From contig NZ_JAEMEF010000005.1 of NCBI RefSeq assembly GCF_016785945.1, positions 124,001 to 188,000 of the forward strand: a stretch of DNA of 64,000 nt. Direction: 5' to 3'. The DNA comes from Olleya sediminilitoris (GTDB lineage Bacteria > Bacteroidota > Bacteroidia > Flavobacteriales > Flavobacteriaceae). Position numbers and translations under genes: made by a program. A model generated the notes under the pieces. It worked only from the letters and a program-made list of their open reading frames with translations, ran no database searches and was not told the DNA's origin. The stretch's first letter is position 1; each line of letters begins with the position of its first letter. This document shows, in pieces, positions 1 through 8,230 of this stretch.

Positions 1-2058
1 TTAGATAGTGCATATCAGGTTATAGGTCAGCCAATAAAAATTAATTTTAGTGACGCTAATACTTTTACTTTATCTTATGATTTTGGAGAAGCAACCAAAG
101 TTACTGCTCAAAATTATCTAGATAAAAGCATTAAGACAATTGCTTTAAAGACACCAACGTTTTCTAAGTCCTATACTTTAAATGAATATATAGACTTGCC
201 TTTTTTTAAAGGTAGTATTGTGAAAATTAAAGCTAAAGCTAAAGCTATAGCTATAAATACAGACTATTTTATTCAGTATAACAACTTTAACAGTACTGTA
301 TCTTCTTTTGTAAATAATTATGCTGTCACCAATCAACAAGGTTCACCATTGTTAGTGACTAGATTAACTAATAAAAATAAAGCTAAAATTGTTGATTATA
401 TTAATACGTCTGTTTTTATTTTAGAACGTGATCAATTGCAACGTAAAAATCAATATGCCATAAATACAGTTGCTTTTATTGACAAACAATTAGCAAGGGT
501 TAAGGGTCAGTTAAACAGAAAAGCAGACTCGTTAAACGACTTTATGCGTAGTAATAAGATATTTGATTTAGAAAACGAAAGTACTTTGCTATCGGCTAAA
601 ATTGAAGGTTATAATGATCAAAAAGAAATACTGAATCAATCGTTACTGTCTTATGATTTATTAAAAAATTACTTATTAACAAGTCAGGACTTTACAAGTT
701 TTCCTGCGCCAGCATTACAAGGGATTGACGATCCAAATATTTCGGCAAGTATTTCTAAGATTATAAGTTTGTCCATACAAAAATCTACTTTAGAATCTTC
801 CGTAAGAGATAATGTTTCGGTATTTGGTGATTTAAATAATCAGATTGAATCATTAAAGAATGTGATGTTAGAAAACATTGCTTCGGTTAAAACTAACATT
901 GGTTATCAAATTCAATCTATCAATTCAAAAATATATAGTTCAGAAAGTCAATATTCTACTTTACCAGAAAGTCAACAAAAATTAGAAGCTATTGAACGCG
1001 AGTATTTACTTAGTCAAAGTACTTATAATTTGTATTTGGCTAAACGTGGTGAAGCCGATTTAATAAAAGCCTCTAATATTTCTGATATTATTTTAATTGA
1101 GCCAGCAAAAGATATAGGTCAAGGTCGTAATAAGGTTAACCTTAGCATACGCTATGTGTTTGCTGTTTTGGCAGCTTTAATACCAATTATAATACTTGCT
1201 TTTATTATTACATTTTTTGACAATAAAATACATGTTCCGAGTGATTTAGAAAAACTGGCTAATATTCCGTTATTGGGTGTTGTCGGTAAAAATGATACAG
1301 ATAATAATTTGGCTGTATTTAATAAGCCTAAATCAGCAGTAGCAGAGGCATTTAGAGCGGTACGTTCTAGCCTTCAATTTATATATAAAAAGCATGAATT
1401 AGAAGGGACTAAAACCGTTATGGTGACGTCTTCAATTAGTGGAGAAGGTAAAACGTTTTGTTCTATTAATATAGCATCTGTTTTCGCTTTAAGCGGAAAG
1501 AAAACCGTGTTAGTAGGGTTAGATTTACGTAAACCGAAGATTTTTGGCGATTTTGATATTGATAATTCTATTGGTGCAGTTAATTATTTAATAGGTCAAA
1601 AGAATTTATCTGAAGTCGTGCAAAAGACTAAAGTTGAACATTTGGACGTCATAACCTCTGGACCTATTCCTCCTAATCCATCAGAATTACTGATAGGAGA
1701 ACAAATGGATCGTTTTATAGAGGAGTTAAAAGCGAATTACGATTATATTGTTTTAGATACACCACCTCTTGGTTTAGTAGCCGATGCGTTTGAGTTAATT
1801 GAATATGCGGATGCGTCTTTATATGTTGTACGTCAGGATTATACTAAAAAAGAAATGCTAGGTTTAATTAATGATAAGCATAATAAAGGTGAGGTAAAAA
1901 ACATCAGTTTTTTGTATAACTTTTATGATCAAAAAGGAAAGTATGGTTACGGCTATGGTTATGGCTATGGTTATGGTGCTTATGGTAATGGCTATCATGA
2001 AAATGAAGTAGAAAAGCTAACGGTATTAAATAAAATTAAAGGACTGTTTAAAAAGTAA
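1..2058 (+). CDS. wzc: Wzc-like polysaccharide co-polymerase / BY-family tyrosine kinase (5' end outside window)
   Basis: Controls chain length and export of a surface polysaccharide from the inner membrane. The frame is open from base 1 with no start codon, so the gene begins upstream; a TTG at 196 is only an internal codon. Of about 685 visible residues, the first ~380 are periplasmic Wzz-type sequence with coiled coils. A membrane helix follows (about 386-405), then a cytoplasmic ATPase with Walker A SGEGKT (about 480-485), Walker A' LVGLDLR (about 504-510) and Walker B YIVLDTPP (about 582-589). The C-terminus carries an alternating Gly-Tyr tail (about 647-668), the usual autophosphorylation cluster of BY-kinases. 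It lies 35 bp upstream of the ABC permease. Family assignment is firm; the substrate is inferred from context. Confidence 0.93.
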   Translation, partial: LDSAYQVIGQPIKINFSDANTFTLSYDFGEATKVTAQNYLDKSIKTIALKTPTFSKSYTLNEYIDLPFFKGSIVKIKAKAKAIAINTDYFIQYNNFNSTVSSFVNNYAVTNQQGSPLLVTRLTNKNKAKIVDYINTSVFILERDQLQRKNQYAINTVAFIDKQLARVKGQLNRKADSLNDFMRSNKIFDLENESTLLSAKIEGYNDQKEILNQSLLSYDLLKNYLLTSQDFTSFPAPALQGIDDPNISASISKIISLSIQKSTLESSVRDNVSVFGDLNNQIESLKNVMLENIASVKTNIGYQIQSINSKIYSSESQYSTLPESQQKLEAIEREYLLSQSTYNLYLAKRGEADLIKASNISDIILIEPAKDIGQGRNKVNLSIRYVFAVLAALIPIIILAFIITFFDNKIHVPSDLEKLANIPLLGVVGKNDTDNNLAVFNKPKSAVAEAFRAVRSSLQFIYKKHELEGTKTVMVTSSISGEGKTFCSINIASVFALSGKKTVLVGLDLRKPKIFGDFDIDNSIGAVNYLIGQKNLSEVVQKTKVEHLDVITSGPIPPNPSELLIGEQMDRFIEELKANYDYIVLDTPPLGLVADAFELIEYADASLYVVRQDYTKKEMLGLINDKHNKGEVKNISFLYNFYDQKGKYGYGYGYGYGYGAYGNGYHENEVEKLTVLNKIKGLFKK

Positions 2059-2093
2059 CTGTATAATTTTAAAAAAAAAATAAATAACAAACA

Positions 2094-2972
2094 TTGAATT
2101 CTGTTTCAGAAAATAACGACTGGTTATATACAATTTCACCTAAACGAAAATTAATAGATTTTAATTTTAAAGAAATTTGGCGTTATCGTGACTTGCTATT
2201 CTTGTTTGTTAAACGCGATATTATAACTCAGTATAAGCAAACCATATTAGGTCCATTATGGTATTTTATACAACCCTTGTTTACAGGAGTTATATTTACT
2301 TTAATATTTAATAATCTAGCAGCAATACCAACAGGAGATGGTATCCCGTCGTTTTTATTTAATTTAGCAGGTATCACGTCTTGGAACTATTTTAGCACCT
2401 GTTTGACAGGTACAAGTAATACCTTTTCAGCTAATCAAGGGATATTCGGGAAAGTGTATTTTCCTAGGGTTATCACACCTTTATCTGTGGTGTTTTCAAA
2501 TTTGTTAAAATTCGGAATTCAACTTTTAGTATTTACTATTTTTTACCTGTATTTTGTGTTCTTTACTGACACAGCTTACAGCGCATTACCACAATTAGAA
2601 ATACTATTACTTCCTGTTTTAATAACTTTTATGGGCTTGTTTGGTTTAGGATTTGGAATGATTATCTCATCCATGACTACTAAATACAGAGATTTAACTT
2701 TCTTGGTTGGTTTTGGCGTCCAGTTATTAATGTATGCTTCGGCTGTGATGTATCCCTTGTCTTATTTTAAGGAAAAAGTACCTGAATATTCTTGGATTGT
2801 TGAGTATAACCCAATGACTACCATTATAGAGTTGTTTAGATATATGACCTTGGGTGTTGGTGAGTTTTCAATATCAAAATTTATTTATGCTGGAAGCGTC
2901 AGTATTATAGTGTTTTTGATTGGATTGGTCATTTTTAATAAAACGGAAAAGTCTTTTATTGATACAGTTTAG
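2094..2972 (+). CDS. wzm: ABC-2 type polysaccharide export permease (Wzm)
   Basis: Membrane half of the exporter that moves finished undecaprenyl-linked polysaccharide across the inner membrane; partner of Wzt at 3618. The 292-residue protein has about six hydrophobic segments and the ABC-2 layout, with a conserved N-terminal block (DWLYTISPKRKLIDF) and the amphipathic stretch KRDIITQYKQTILGPLWYF before the first membrane helix. The start is TTG at 2094: an in-frame TAA lies at 2085-2087, and no ATG occurs before the conserved N-terminal block. Wzm and Wzt genes usually touch, but here 645 bp separate them. Confidence 0.93.
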   Translation: MNSVSENNDWLYTISPKRKLIDFNFKEIWRYRDLLFLFVKRDIITQYKQTILGPLWYFIQPLFTGVIFTLIFNNLAAIPTGDGIPSFLFNLAGITSWNYFSTCLTGTSNTFSANQGIFGKVYFPRVITPLSVVFSNLLKFGIQLLVFTIFYLYFVFFTDTAYSALPQLEILLLPVLITFMGLFGLGFGMIISSMTTKYRDLTFLVGFGVQLLMYASAVMYPLSYFKEKVPEYSWIVEYNPMTTIIELFRYMTLGVGEFSISKFIYAGSVSIIVFLIGLVIFNKTEKSFIDTV

Positions 2973-3005
2973 TTTGGTTATTAGTGAGGTAGTGAAAAGT
3001 GAAGC

Positions 3006-3025
3006 GTGAGTATTTAGAAGTGAAT
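3006..3025 (+). repeat. 20-bp near-direct repeat, copy 1
   Basis: GTGAGTATTTAGAAGTGAAT at 3006-3025 matches GTGAGGATTTAGAAGTGAAT at 3366-3385 in 19 of 20 bases. The copies flank the hairpin and the 11-bp repeat array between wzm and wzt. Confidence 0.75.
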
Positions 3026-3128
3026 AGTGAAATAGATAAAAAGAAGAATGATTAGTTTTTTGTTTTTTATTATTCTTTAAATATTATGAAATATTTTAAT
3101 TAGGTGTTGGATTAGTTCTTCTTTAGTA

Positions 3129-3162
3129 TATCTCCCTTTTGTTTTGAACAGGAGATATTTTT
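3129..3162 (+). terminator. Hairpin with T-tract downstream of wzm
   Basis: TATCTCC (3129-3135) pairs with GGAGATA (3151-3157) across a 15-base loop, followed by TTTTT. This resembles an intrinsic terminator or attenuator after wzm. The stem is only 7 bp, so strength is uncertain. Confidence 0.5.
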
Positions 3163-3237
3163 GTTTAACAGTTTTTTTAATCTTTTGAAGCACTTTTGTT
3201 AGTTTTTAACTAAAGTGGTTAACTCTGGTGCATTACC

Positions 3238-3303
3238 ATGAACTATCTATGGCTTTACTATGGAGTATCTATGGAGTATCCATGAAGTATCTATGAAGTA
3301 ACT
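3238..3303 (+). repeat. 11-bp imperfect tandem repeat array (six units)
   Basis: Six consecutive 11-bp units start at 3238, 3249, 3260, 3271, 3282 and 3293, all beginning ATG and most close to ATGRAGTATCT. A diverged seventh may follow at 3304. The period is constant with no indels. It lies upstream of wzt and outside any gene. Confidence 0.85.
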
Positions 3304-3365
3304 ATGGTTTAGGAAGATGAAAGTTAGAAGTGAGAGATTGAAAGTTAAAAGAGGATAGTGAAATA

Positions 3366-3385
3366 GTGAGGATTTAGAAGTGAAT
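3366..3385 (+). repeat. 20-bp near-direct repeat, copy 2
   Basis: Second copy of the 20-mer at 3006-3025, differing at one base, 360 bp downstream in the same orientation. Confidence 0.75.
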
Positions 3386-3617
3386 GGTTGGAAATGACCT
3401 GTTATAGTTTACTTGTAGCGTGATAATTGGTGTTTATTATTTTGCTATCGGTTATTTTTGGATCGCTATTTATTACTGAAAAAATGAAAACTACTAAGTA
3501 TTAGAAAAACTTTTTTTTACAAAAGCATCTTAGTTTTGCTGTCTGATTGGCTATAATTTTTGTTATTTTACCTGCTTAAAGTATATTGTTTACTACAAAC
3601 ATTGAATAATAAAAATA

Positions 3618-4916
3618 ATGAGTGTTATTTTAAAAGCTGAAAATATCTCTAAACAATACCGTTTAGGTCTTGTTGGTACAGGTACGATTAGTCATGATTT
3701 AAATAGATGGTGGTCTAAAATACGTGGTAAAGACGACCCGTATTTAAAAGTCGGCGACAATAACGATCGTAGTACAAAAGGAGAGTCTCAGTATGTTTGG
3801 GCTTTACAGGATATTAATTTTGAAGTTAAACGCGGAGAAGTTTTAGGGATTATTGGTAAAAATGGCGCAGGAAAATCAACACTTTTAAAAATACTCTCTA
3901 AAGTTACTGGGCCAACGACTGGAGAAATTAAAACAAGAGGACGTATCGCTTCTTTATTAGAAGTAGGAACCGGGTTTCATGGAGAGATGACAGGTAGAGA
4001 AAACATCTATTTAAATGGAGCGATTTTAGGAATGACTAAAAAAGAAATAGCTTCTAAAATAGATGAAATTATAGATTTTTCTGGTTGCCAACGTTATATA
4101 GATACGCCTGTTAAACGTTATAGTTCTGGTATGACGGTAAGATTAGCGTTTGCAGTAGCCGCTTTTTTAGAGCCAGAGATTTTGGTGATAGATGAAGTTT
4201 TGGCTGTAGGAGATGCCGAGTTTCAGAAAAAAGCGATAGGTAAAATGCAGGATATCTCAAAAGGAGAAGGACGTACAGTTTTGTTTGTAAGTCATAATAT
4301 GGCAGCGGTTAAAAGTTTGTGTACAAGAGGTGTTGTTTTGGAGCATGGAAAGGTTGTTTTTGAAGGAGGTATAGAAAAAGCCATCAATCATTATCTCTCG
4401 ATAGGTAAATTGAGTGTTGAGGGTGTAAATACTACTTTAGGTGTTTTTAATTTAGAAAATCATAAAGATAAAACTGCAAAAGGATTCGGAATTATTGAAG
4501 CTAAAGTATTTGTAAATGGTGTTTTGTCAGAACATTTAGAGTCAGGGTCCAATTTAATTTTTGAATTAACCATAATATCTAATAGGGATTTATTTAAACC
4601 AGAGGTAGGTTTTGCCATTAAAGATGAAAATGATATATCATTTATTGCATTGAATAATATAAATATTGGGAAAACCCTAAATATTGAAAAAGGATTAAAT
4701 ATTGTGAGAATAGAAATTAAAGATTTTCCTATTTATGCTTCAGGAAATTACTTTATTAATTTTTATTTTGGTGATGATGGTTCAGTAGATTATGAGTGTT
4801 TAATGGATGCAATTAATATTAAGAATGTAACTCATGATGTATATGCTTCTGGTAGACAATTGGTAGAGAGTTTAAATAAAATTTATCACAAATCTATAGA
4901 AATTAAAAGACTATGA
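3618..4916 (+). CDS. wzt: ABC transporter ATPase with C-terminal carbohydrate-binding domain (Wzt)
   Basis: ATP-binding half of the polysaccharide exporter. Residues 1-260 are the nucleotide-binding domain: Walker A GKNGAGKST (80-88), ABC signature YSSGM (168-172) and Walker B ILVIDE (188-193). A C-terminal extension from about residue 270 to 432 is beta-rich, as in Wzt proteins whose extra domain binds a modified end of the glycan before export. The 432-residue length fits that long class rather than the short KpsT-like one. Its stop overlaps the next gene by 4 bp (ATGA), so wzt is translationally coupled to an FkbM-type methyltransferase. Confidence 0.94.
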   Translation: MSVILKAENISKQYRLGLVGTGTISHDLNRWWSKIRGKDDPYLKVGDNNDRSTKGESQYVWALQDINFEVKRGEVLGIIGKNGAGKSTLLKILSKVTGPTTGEIKTRGRIASLLEVGTGFHGEMTGRENIYLNGAILGMTKKEIASKIDEIIDFSGCQRYIDTPVKRYSSGMTVRLAFAVAAFLEPEILVIDEVLAVGDAEFQKKAIGKMQDISKGEGRTVLFVSHNMAAVKSLCTRGVVLEHGKVVFEGGIEKAINHYLSIGKLSVEGVNTTLGVFNLENHKDKTAKGFGIIEAKVFVNGVLSEHLESGSNLIFELTIISNRDLFKPEVGFAIKDENDISFIALNNINIGKTLNIEKGLNIVRIEIKDFPIYASGNYFINFYFGDDGSVDYECLMDAINIKNVTHDVYASGRQLVESLNKIYHKSIEIKRL

Positions 4917-5644
4917 TATTTTTATATAATTATGTGTATTTAGTAATAAGAAAACTATTAAAAAAACTAGACTTTAAATCTGTTGTTTTTTTTTCTTTAC
5001 CATCTAGTAAAGATTTAATGGAATTAACTTTTAAGGTTAATAAATCCTTTTCTTTTATTCAAGTTGGAGCTAATGATGGTGTTAGTTTTGATGATTTATA
5101 TGAATTTGTAAAAAAAAGGGATTCCAAAGGTTTAGTTATAGAGCCAATCAAAAAATATTTTAATGAATTAACTTTAAATTATAATTACAATCAACAAATA
5201 ATAGGTATAAACAAGGCTTTACATCCCTCAAAAAATAAAGTTTTAGTTTTTAAAGTTGTGGATAATGCGATAATAAATTATCCAGAATGGGTAAAAGGAA
5301 TAGCCTCTTTAAGTCTTGATCATTTAAAAAAACATAATATAATGCACGAAGATATTGAAGAAGAAGAGGTTAAAGCTGATTCTTTTTCTAATATAATTAA
5401 AAGTAATTATAATTTTAAAAATTTAGATTATTTACAAATTGATACAGAAGGGTTTGATTTAGAGGTTCTTAAGATGTTTGATTTTAGTAATTTTAAGCCC
5501 AATATTATTAAGTATGAAAGTGTAAATCTTAGTAGTCGTGATTTTAAAGAATCTGTTAAGCTACTAAAAAGTAAAGGTTATTATGTTTTTAAAGAAATGA
5601 ATGATAACATTGCTATTAATCTATCAACTGTTCGATTAAAATGA
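4913..5644 (+). CDS. FkbM-family methyltransferase
   Basis: Probable SAM-dependent O-methyltransferase acting on a sugar of the polysaccharide. Residues 49-56 (FIQVGANDG) form the glycine-containing SAM motif, VIEP (about 75-78) matches motif II, and LQIDTEGFDLEVL (about 174-186) is the characteristic FkbM C-terminal signature. The gene overlaps both neighbours by 4 bp. Tight coupling to wzt suggests, but does not prove, that it makes a methyl mark recognised by the Wzt C-terminal domain. Base composition is markedly AT-rich compared with wzm and wzt. Confidence 0.85.
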   Translation: MIFLYNYVYLVIRKLLKKLDFKSVVFFSLPSSKDLMELTFKVNKSFSFIQVGANDGVSFDDLYEFVKKRDSKGLVIEPIKKYFNELTLNYNYNQQIIGINKALHPSKNKVLVFKVVDNAIINYPEWVKGIASLSLDHLKKHNIMHEDIEEEEVKADSFSNIIKSNYNFKNLDYLQIDTEGFDLEVLKMFDFSNFKPNIIKYESVNLSSRDFKESVKLLKSKGYYVFKEMNDNIAINLSTVRLK

Positions 5645-6426
5645 TACCTAAAATTATACATTATTGTTGGTTTGGAAAAAAAAAGAAACCCACTCTTGTA
5701 AAAAAATGTATCAAAAGTTGGCATCAGTATATGCCAGGTTTTGAATTTATTGAATGGAATGAAGATAATTGTGATTTGACTTCCCCTTTTTTGCAGTCAT
5801 GTGTAAAACTTAAAAAATGGGCTTTTATTTCAGACTATATTAGATTAAAAAAACTTTATGAATATGGAGGGATTTATTTAGATACAGATATGCTTGTATT
5901 TAAAAACCTCGAGCCTTTTTTAAAGCATGACTGTTTTTTTGGAGCAGAAGATTTTAACTATGTTAATGCTAGTGTTATGGGTTCTGTTAAGAATAACTTG
6001 TTTATTAATAAACTTTTAGATTATTATAAAAAAATAAAAGGAATAACAAGTAATACAAATTTAACAGATATAACTATACCAAGAATAATTACAAAGTGTT
6101 TGAAGCAAGAAGTTAATTTAAGCAATGTAATATTTGACAAAGTTGAAAATTTTCAAGAAATTACAGTTTACCCATATAAGTATTTTTATCCATTACCATT
6201 TGACAAGAGGTATGAAGTTAAAAATTATAGTCAATTTTGTTACACAGAAACTTACGCTATTCACCTTTGGAATGCTTCATGGATTGATTACAGTGAGTTT
6301 CATTATTTACGAGTAGGTGAGTATAGAAAAGGTTTTTTTAAAATTTTATCGGGTAATAATTCTCAAAAAGTTAATCTAAAGTATTTAAAAAAAATAATAG
6401 CTTCTATTTATCAATCTTTAAAATGA
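5641..6426 (+). CDS. GT32-type glycosyltransferase (DXD sugar-binding family)
   Basis: Transfers a sugar from a nucleotide donor to the growing glycan in the cytoplasm. The N-terminus IPKIIHYCWFGKKKKP and the block DYIRLKKLYEYGGIYLDTD (about 65-83) are typical of the OCH1/capsular GT32 family; DTD (81-83) is the metal-binding DXD. At 261 residues it is of normal size. It overlaps the methyltransferase upstream and the GT2 gene downstream by 4 bp each. Donor and acceptor cannot be read from sequence. Confidence 0.87.
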   Translation: MIPKIIHYCWFGKKKKPTLVKKCIKSWHQYMPGFEFIEWNEDNCDLTSPFLQSCVKLKKWAFISDYIRLKKLYEYGGIYLDTDMLVFKNLEPFLKHDCFFGAEDFNYVNASVMGSVKNNLFINKLLDYYKKIKGITSNTNLTDITIPRIITKCLKQEVNLSNVIFDKVENFQEITVYPYKYFYPLPFDKRYEVKNYSQFCYTETYAIHLWNASWIDYSEFHYLRVGEYRKGFFKILSGNNSQKVNLKYLKKIIASIYQSLK

Positions 6427-7328
6427 ATCACTTAATATCTATAATCATCCCATGTTATAATCAGGGTCTTTATCTTGATGAAACCATAGCTTCTGTTTTA
6501 AATCAAAGCTATACTAATTGGGAATGTATACTAATAAATGATGGTAGTACGGACAATACTGCTAGTATTATAGAAAAATGGGAATCGATTGATAATAGGA
6601 TTAAAAGCCATTACAAAGAAAACGGAGGATTATCTAGCGCAAGAAATTTAGGTTTAAAAAAAGCAAAAGGATTTTATGTTCAGTTTTTAGATTCTGATGA
6701 TTTATTGCATATAAATAAATTAAAAATAGCTTTAGAATATTTACAAAAAAATGATCTGGATATAGTTGTTACAAATTATGCTCATTTTACAAACGATGTC
6801 GAGAATATAACGTCACCTTATTACACTTTAAAACAAGAGTTTTTAAATTATAACAACATACTGTATCAATGGGATACTGATTTTGCGATACCAATACATT
6901 GTGCTTTGTTTAAAGCAAGTTTATTTGAGCTTTTTGAATTTCCTGTAACATTAAAAGCAAAAGAAGATTGGTATATGTGGACAGTCTTATTTTACAATAA
7001 CCCTAAATCTATCTATATAAATGATACTTTATGTTTTTATCGTATACATACTAAAAGTATGACAGGAGATAATTTTAATCATATGATTAATAATACTATG
7101 TTGTTTTATGATTTGATTAAAACAGTAATACCCAAGGACGATTATATAAAACTCATAGAATTATCAAATAAAAAATATATTAATAAAAGTGCTGTTGAAA
7201 GTCAAAAAAAACAACAGATAAAACAATCAAATGCTTTTAAAATAGGAAATAAAATAGAAGTCTTTTTAAAAAAGATTGGGTTAAATAATCTAAGTCAAAA
7301 AATAATAAAAAAGTTTAGTGAAAAATAA
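6423..7328 (+). CDS. GT2-family glycosyltransferase
   Basis: GT-A-fold inverting glycosyltransferase. ISIIIPCYNQ (about 5-14), NDGSTDNT (39-46) and the catalytic-metal motif DSDD (90-93) are all present, with GGLSSARN (68-75) between them as is usual for GT2. The 301-residue length is normal, and the basic C-terminal tail may attach to the membrane surface. It overlaps the GT32 gene by 4 bp and the next GT gene by 1 bp (TAATG). Confidence 0.9.
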   Translation: MNHLISIIIPCYNQGLYLDETIASVLNQSYTNWECILINDGSTDNTASIIEKWESIDNRIKSHYKENGGLSSARNLGLKKAKGFYVQFLDSDDLLHINKLKIALEYLQKNDLDIVVTNYAHFTNDVENITSPYYTLKQEFLNYNNILYQWDTDFAIPIHCALFKASLFELFEFPVTLKAKEDWYMWTVLFYNNPKSIYINDTLCFYRIHTKSMTGDNFNHMINNTMLFYDLIKTVIPKDDYIKLIELSNKKYINKSAVESQKKQQIKQSNAFKIGNKIEVFLKKIGLNNLSQKIIKKFSEK

Positions 7329-8221
7329 TGCTAGCCATCGTTATTCCATATTATAAAATTAATTTTTTTGAAGCGACATTGCAAAGTTTAGCTTTTCAAA
7401 CTAATAAGCAATTTCACGTCTATATAGGTAATGATGCTAGTAATACTGATCCCTCAAATCTACTAGAAGCCTATAAAAATAGTTTTTTATTTACTTACAA
7501 TAAATTTGATAATAATTTAGGAGGTCAAAATTTAGTAAAGCAATGGGAACGTTGTATTGCAATGACAGCAAATGAAGATTGGATAATGATTTTAGGCGAT
7601 GATGATGTTTTGGGACCTAATTGTGTTGAGGAATTTTACAATAATTTAGAAATTATAAAAAAACATAACGTGAATGTTGTGCGTTTTGCAACTGTAGTTA
7701 TTAATGCTAGTGATGTTGTAATATCAAAAAAACATGAGCATCCAAAATTAGAAAAATCAACTGCTTTTTTTGAACGTAAACACCAAGGTGGTACTAGAAG
7801 CTCTTTAAGCGAGTATATATTTAAGAAGGAAAACTTTAAGCTTAAGCCTTTTCCTTTAGCATGGCATACAGATGATTTAGCGGTTTTAGAATGTTCAAAT
7901 TATGGTTTGGTGTATACCATAAATAATTCATGCGTTAAATTTAGGCATAGTACAAAAAATATTACTTCAAATACAGATAATTTGAAGCAGAAAAACGAAA
8001 GTTCTTTTCAATACTATTTTTATTTGTATTCAACTAAAATTAATTTTTTTACTAAAAAGCAAGAACATATTATTGTTTATAAATTAAACAAAACGGTAGC
8101 GACCAATAAAAAGAACGTTTTTAGAATATTTCGATTAAGTTTTTATTATTTAAGACATTTAAAGATTAATCACTTGATACATTTAAAACTAATGATAGTA
8201 CAGTCTGTTATAAAACAATAA
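7328..8221 (+). CDS. GT2-family glycosyltransferase
   Basis: Second GT-A-fold enzyme of the operon. The N-terminus (LAIVIPYYK), the nucleotide-binding ND (35-36) and GDDD (90-93) mark it as GT2, and WHTDDLA further on fits the acceptor-side acidic motif. It begins on the stop codon of the upstream gene and ends 9 bp before the next. The C-terminal third is Lys/Asn-rich and AT-driven, with no recognisable domain. Sugar specificity unknown. Confidence 0.86.
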   Translation: MLAIVIPYYKINFFEATLQSLAFQTNKQFHVYIGNDASNTDPSNLLEAYKNSFLFTYNKFDNNLGGQNLVKQWERCIAMTANEDWIMILGDDDVLGPNCVEEFYNNLEIIKKHNVNVVRFATVVINASDVVISKKHEHPKLEKSTAFFERKHQGGTRSSLSEYIFKKENFKLKPFPLAWHTDDLAVLECSNYGLVYTINNSCVKFRHSTKNITSNTDNLKQKNESSFQYYFYLYSTKINFFTKKQEHIIVYKLNKTVATNKKNVFRIFRLSFYYLRHLKINHLIHLKLMIVQSVIKQ

Positions 8222-8230
8222 AAAGATAAA

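Larger units (their letters stand above)
2973..3617. other. 645-bp intergenic region between wzm and wzt
   Basis: No credible gene is seen on either strand. The stretch holds a terminator-like hairpin (3129-3162), a perfectly phased 11-bp imperfect tandem repeat (3238-3303) and a pair of near-identical 20-mers (3006-3025 and 3366-3385, one mismatch) within GTGA-rich, AT-rich sequence. A 12-mer ATAGTGAAATAG also recurs at 3024-3035 and 3355-3366. A promoter for wzt is expected before 3618, but I see no clean TAnnTTTG with a properly spaced TTG box. Confidence 0.8.

Noticed and set aside
196-198. TTG start for the wzc-like gene
   Set aside because: The frame stays open and family-like from base 1, so the true start is upstream of the window.
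3238-3314. Possible CRISPR array
   Set aside because: Units are 11 bp with no spacers and no cas genes nearby; a plain tandem repeat fits.
3535-3560. Promoter for wzt near TAATTTTTG
   Set aside because: The hexamer-like box has one extra base and no correctly spaced -33 box.
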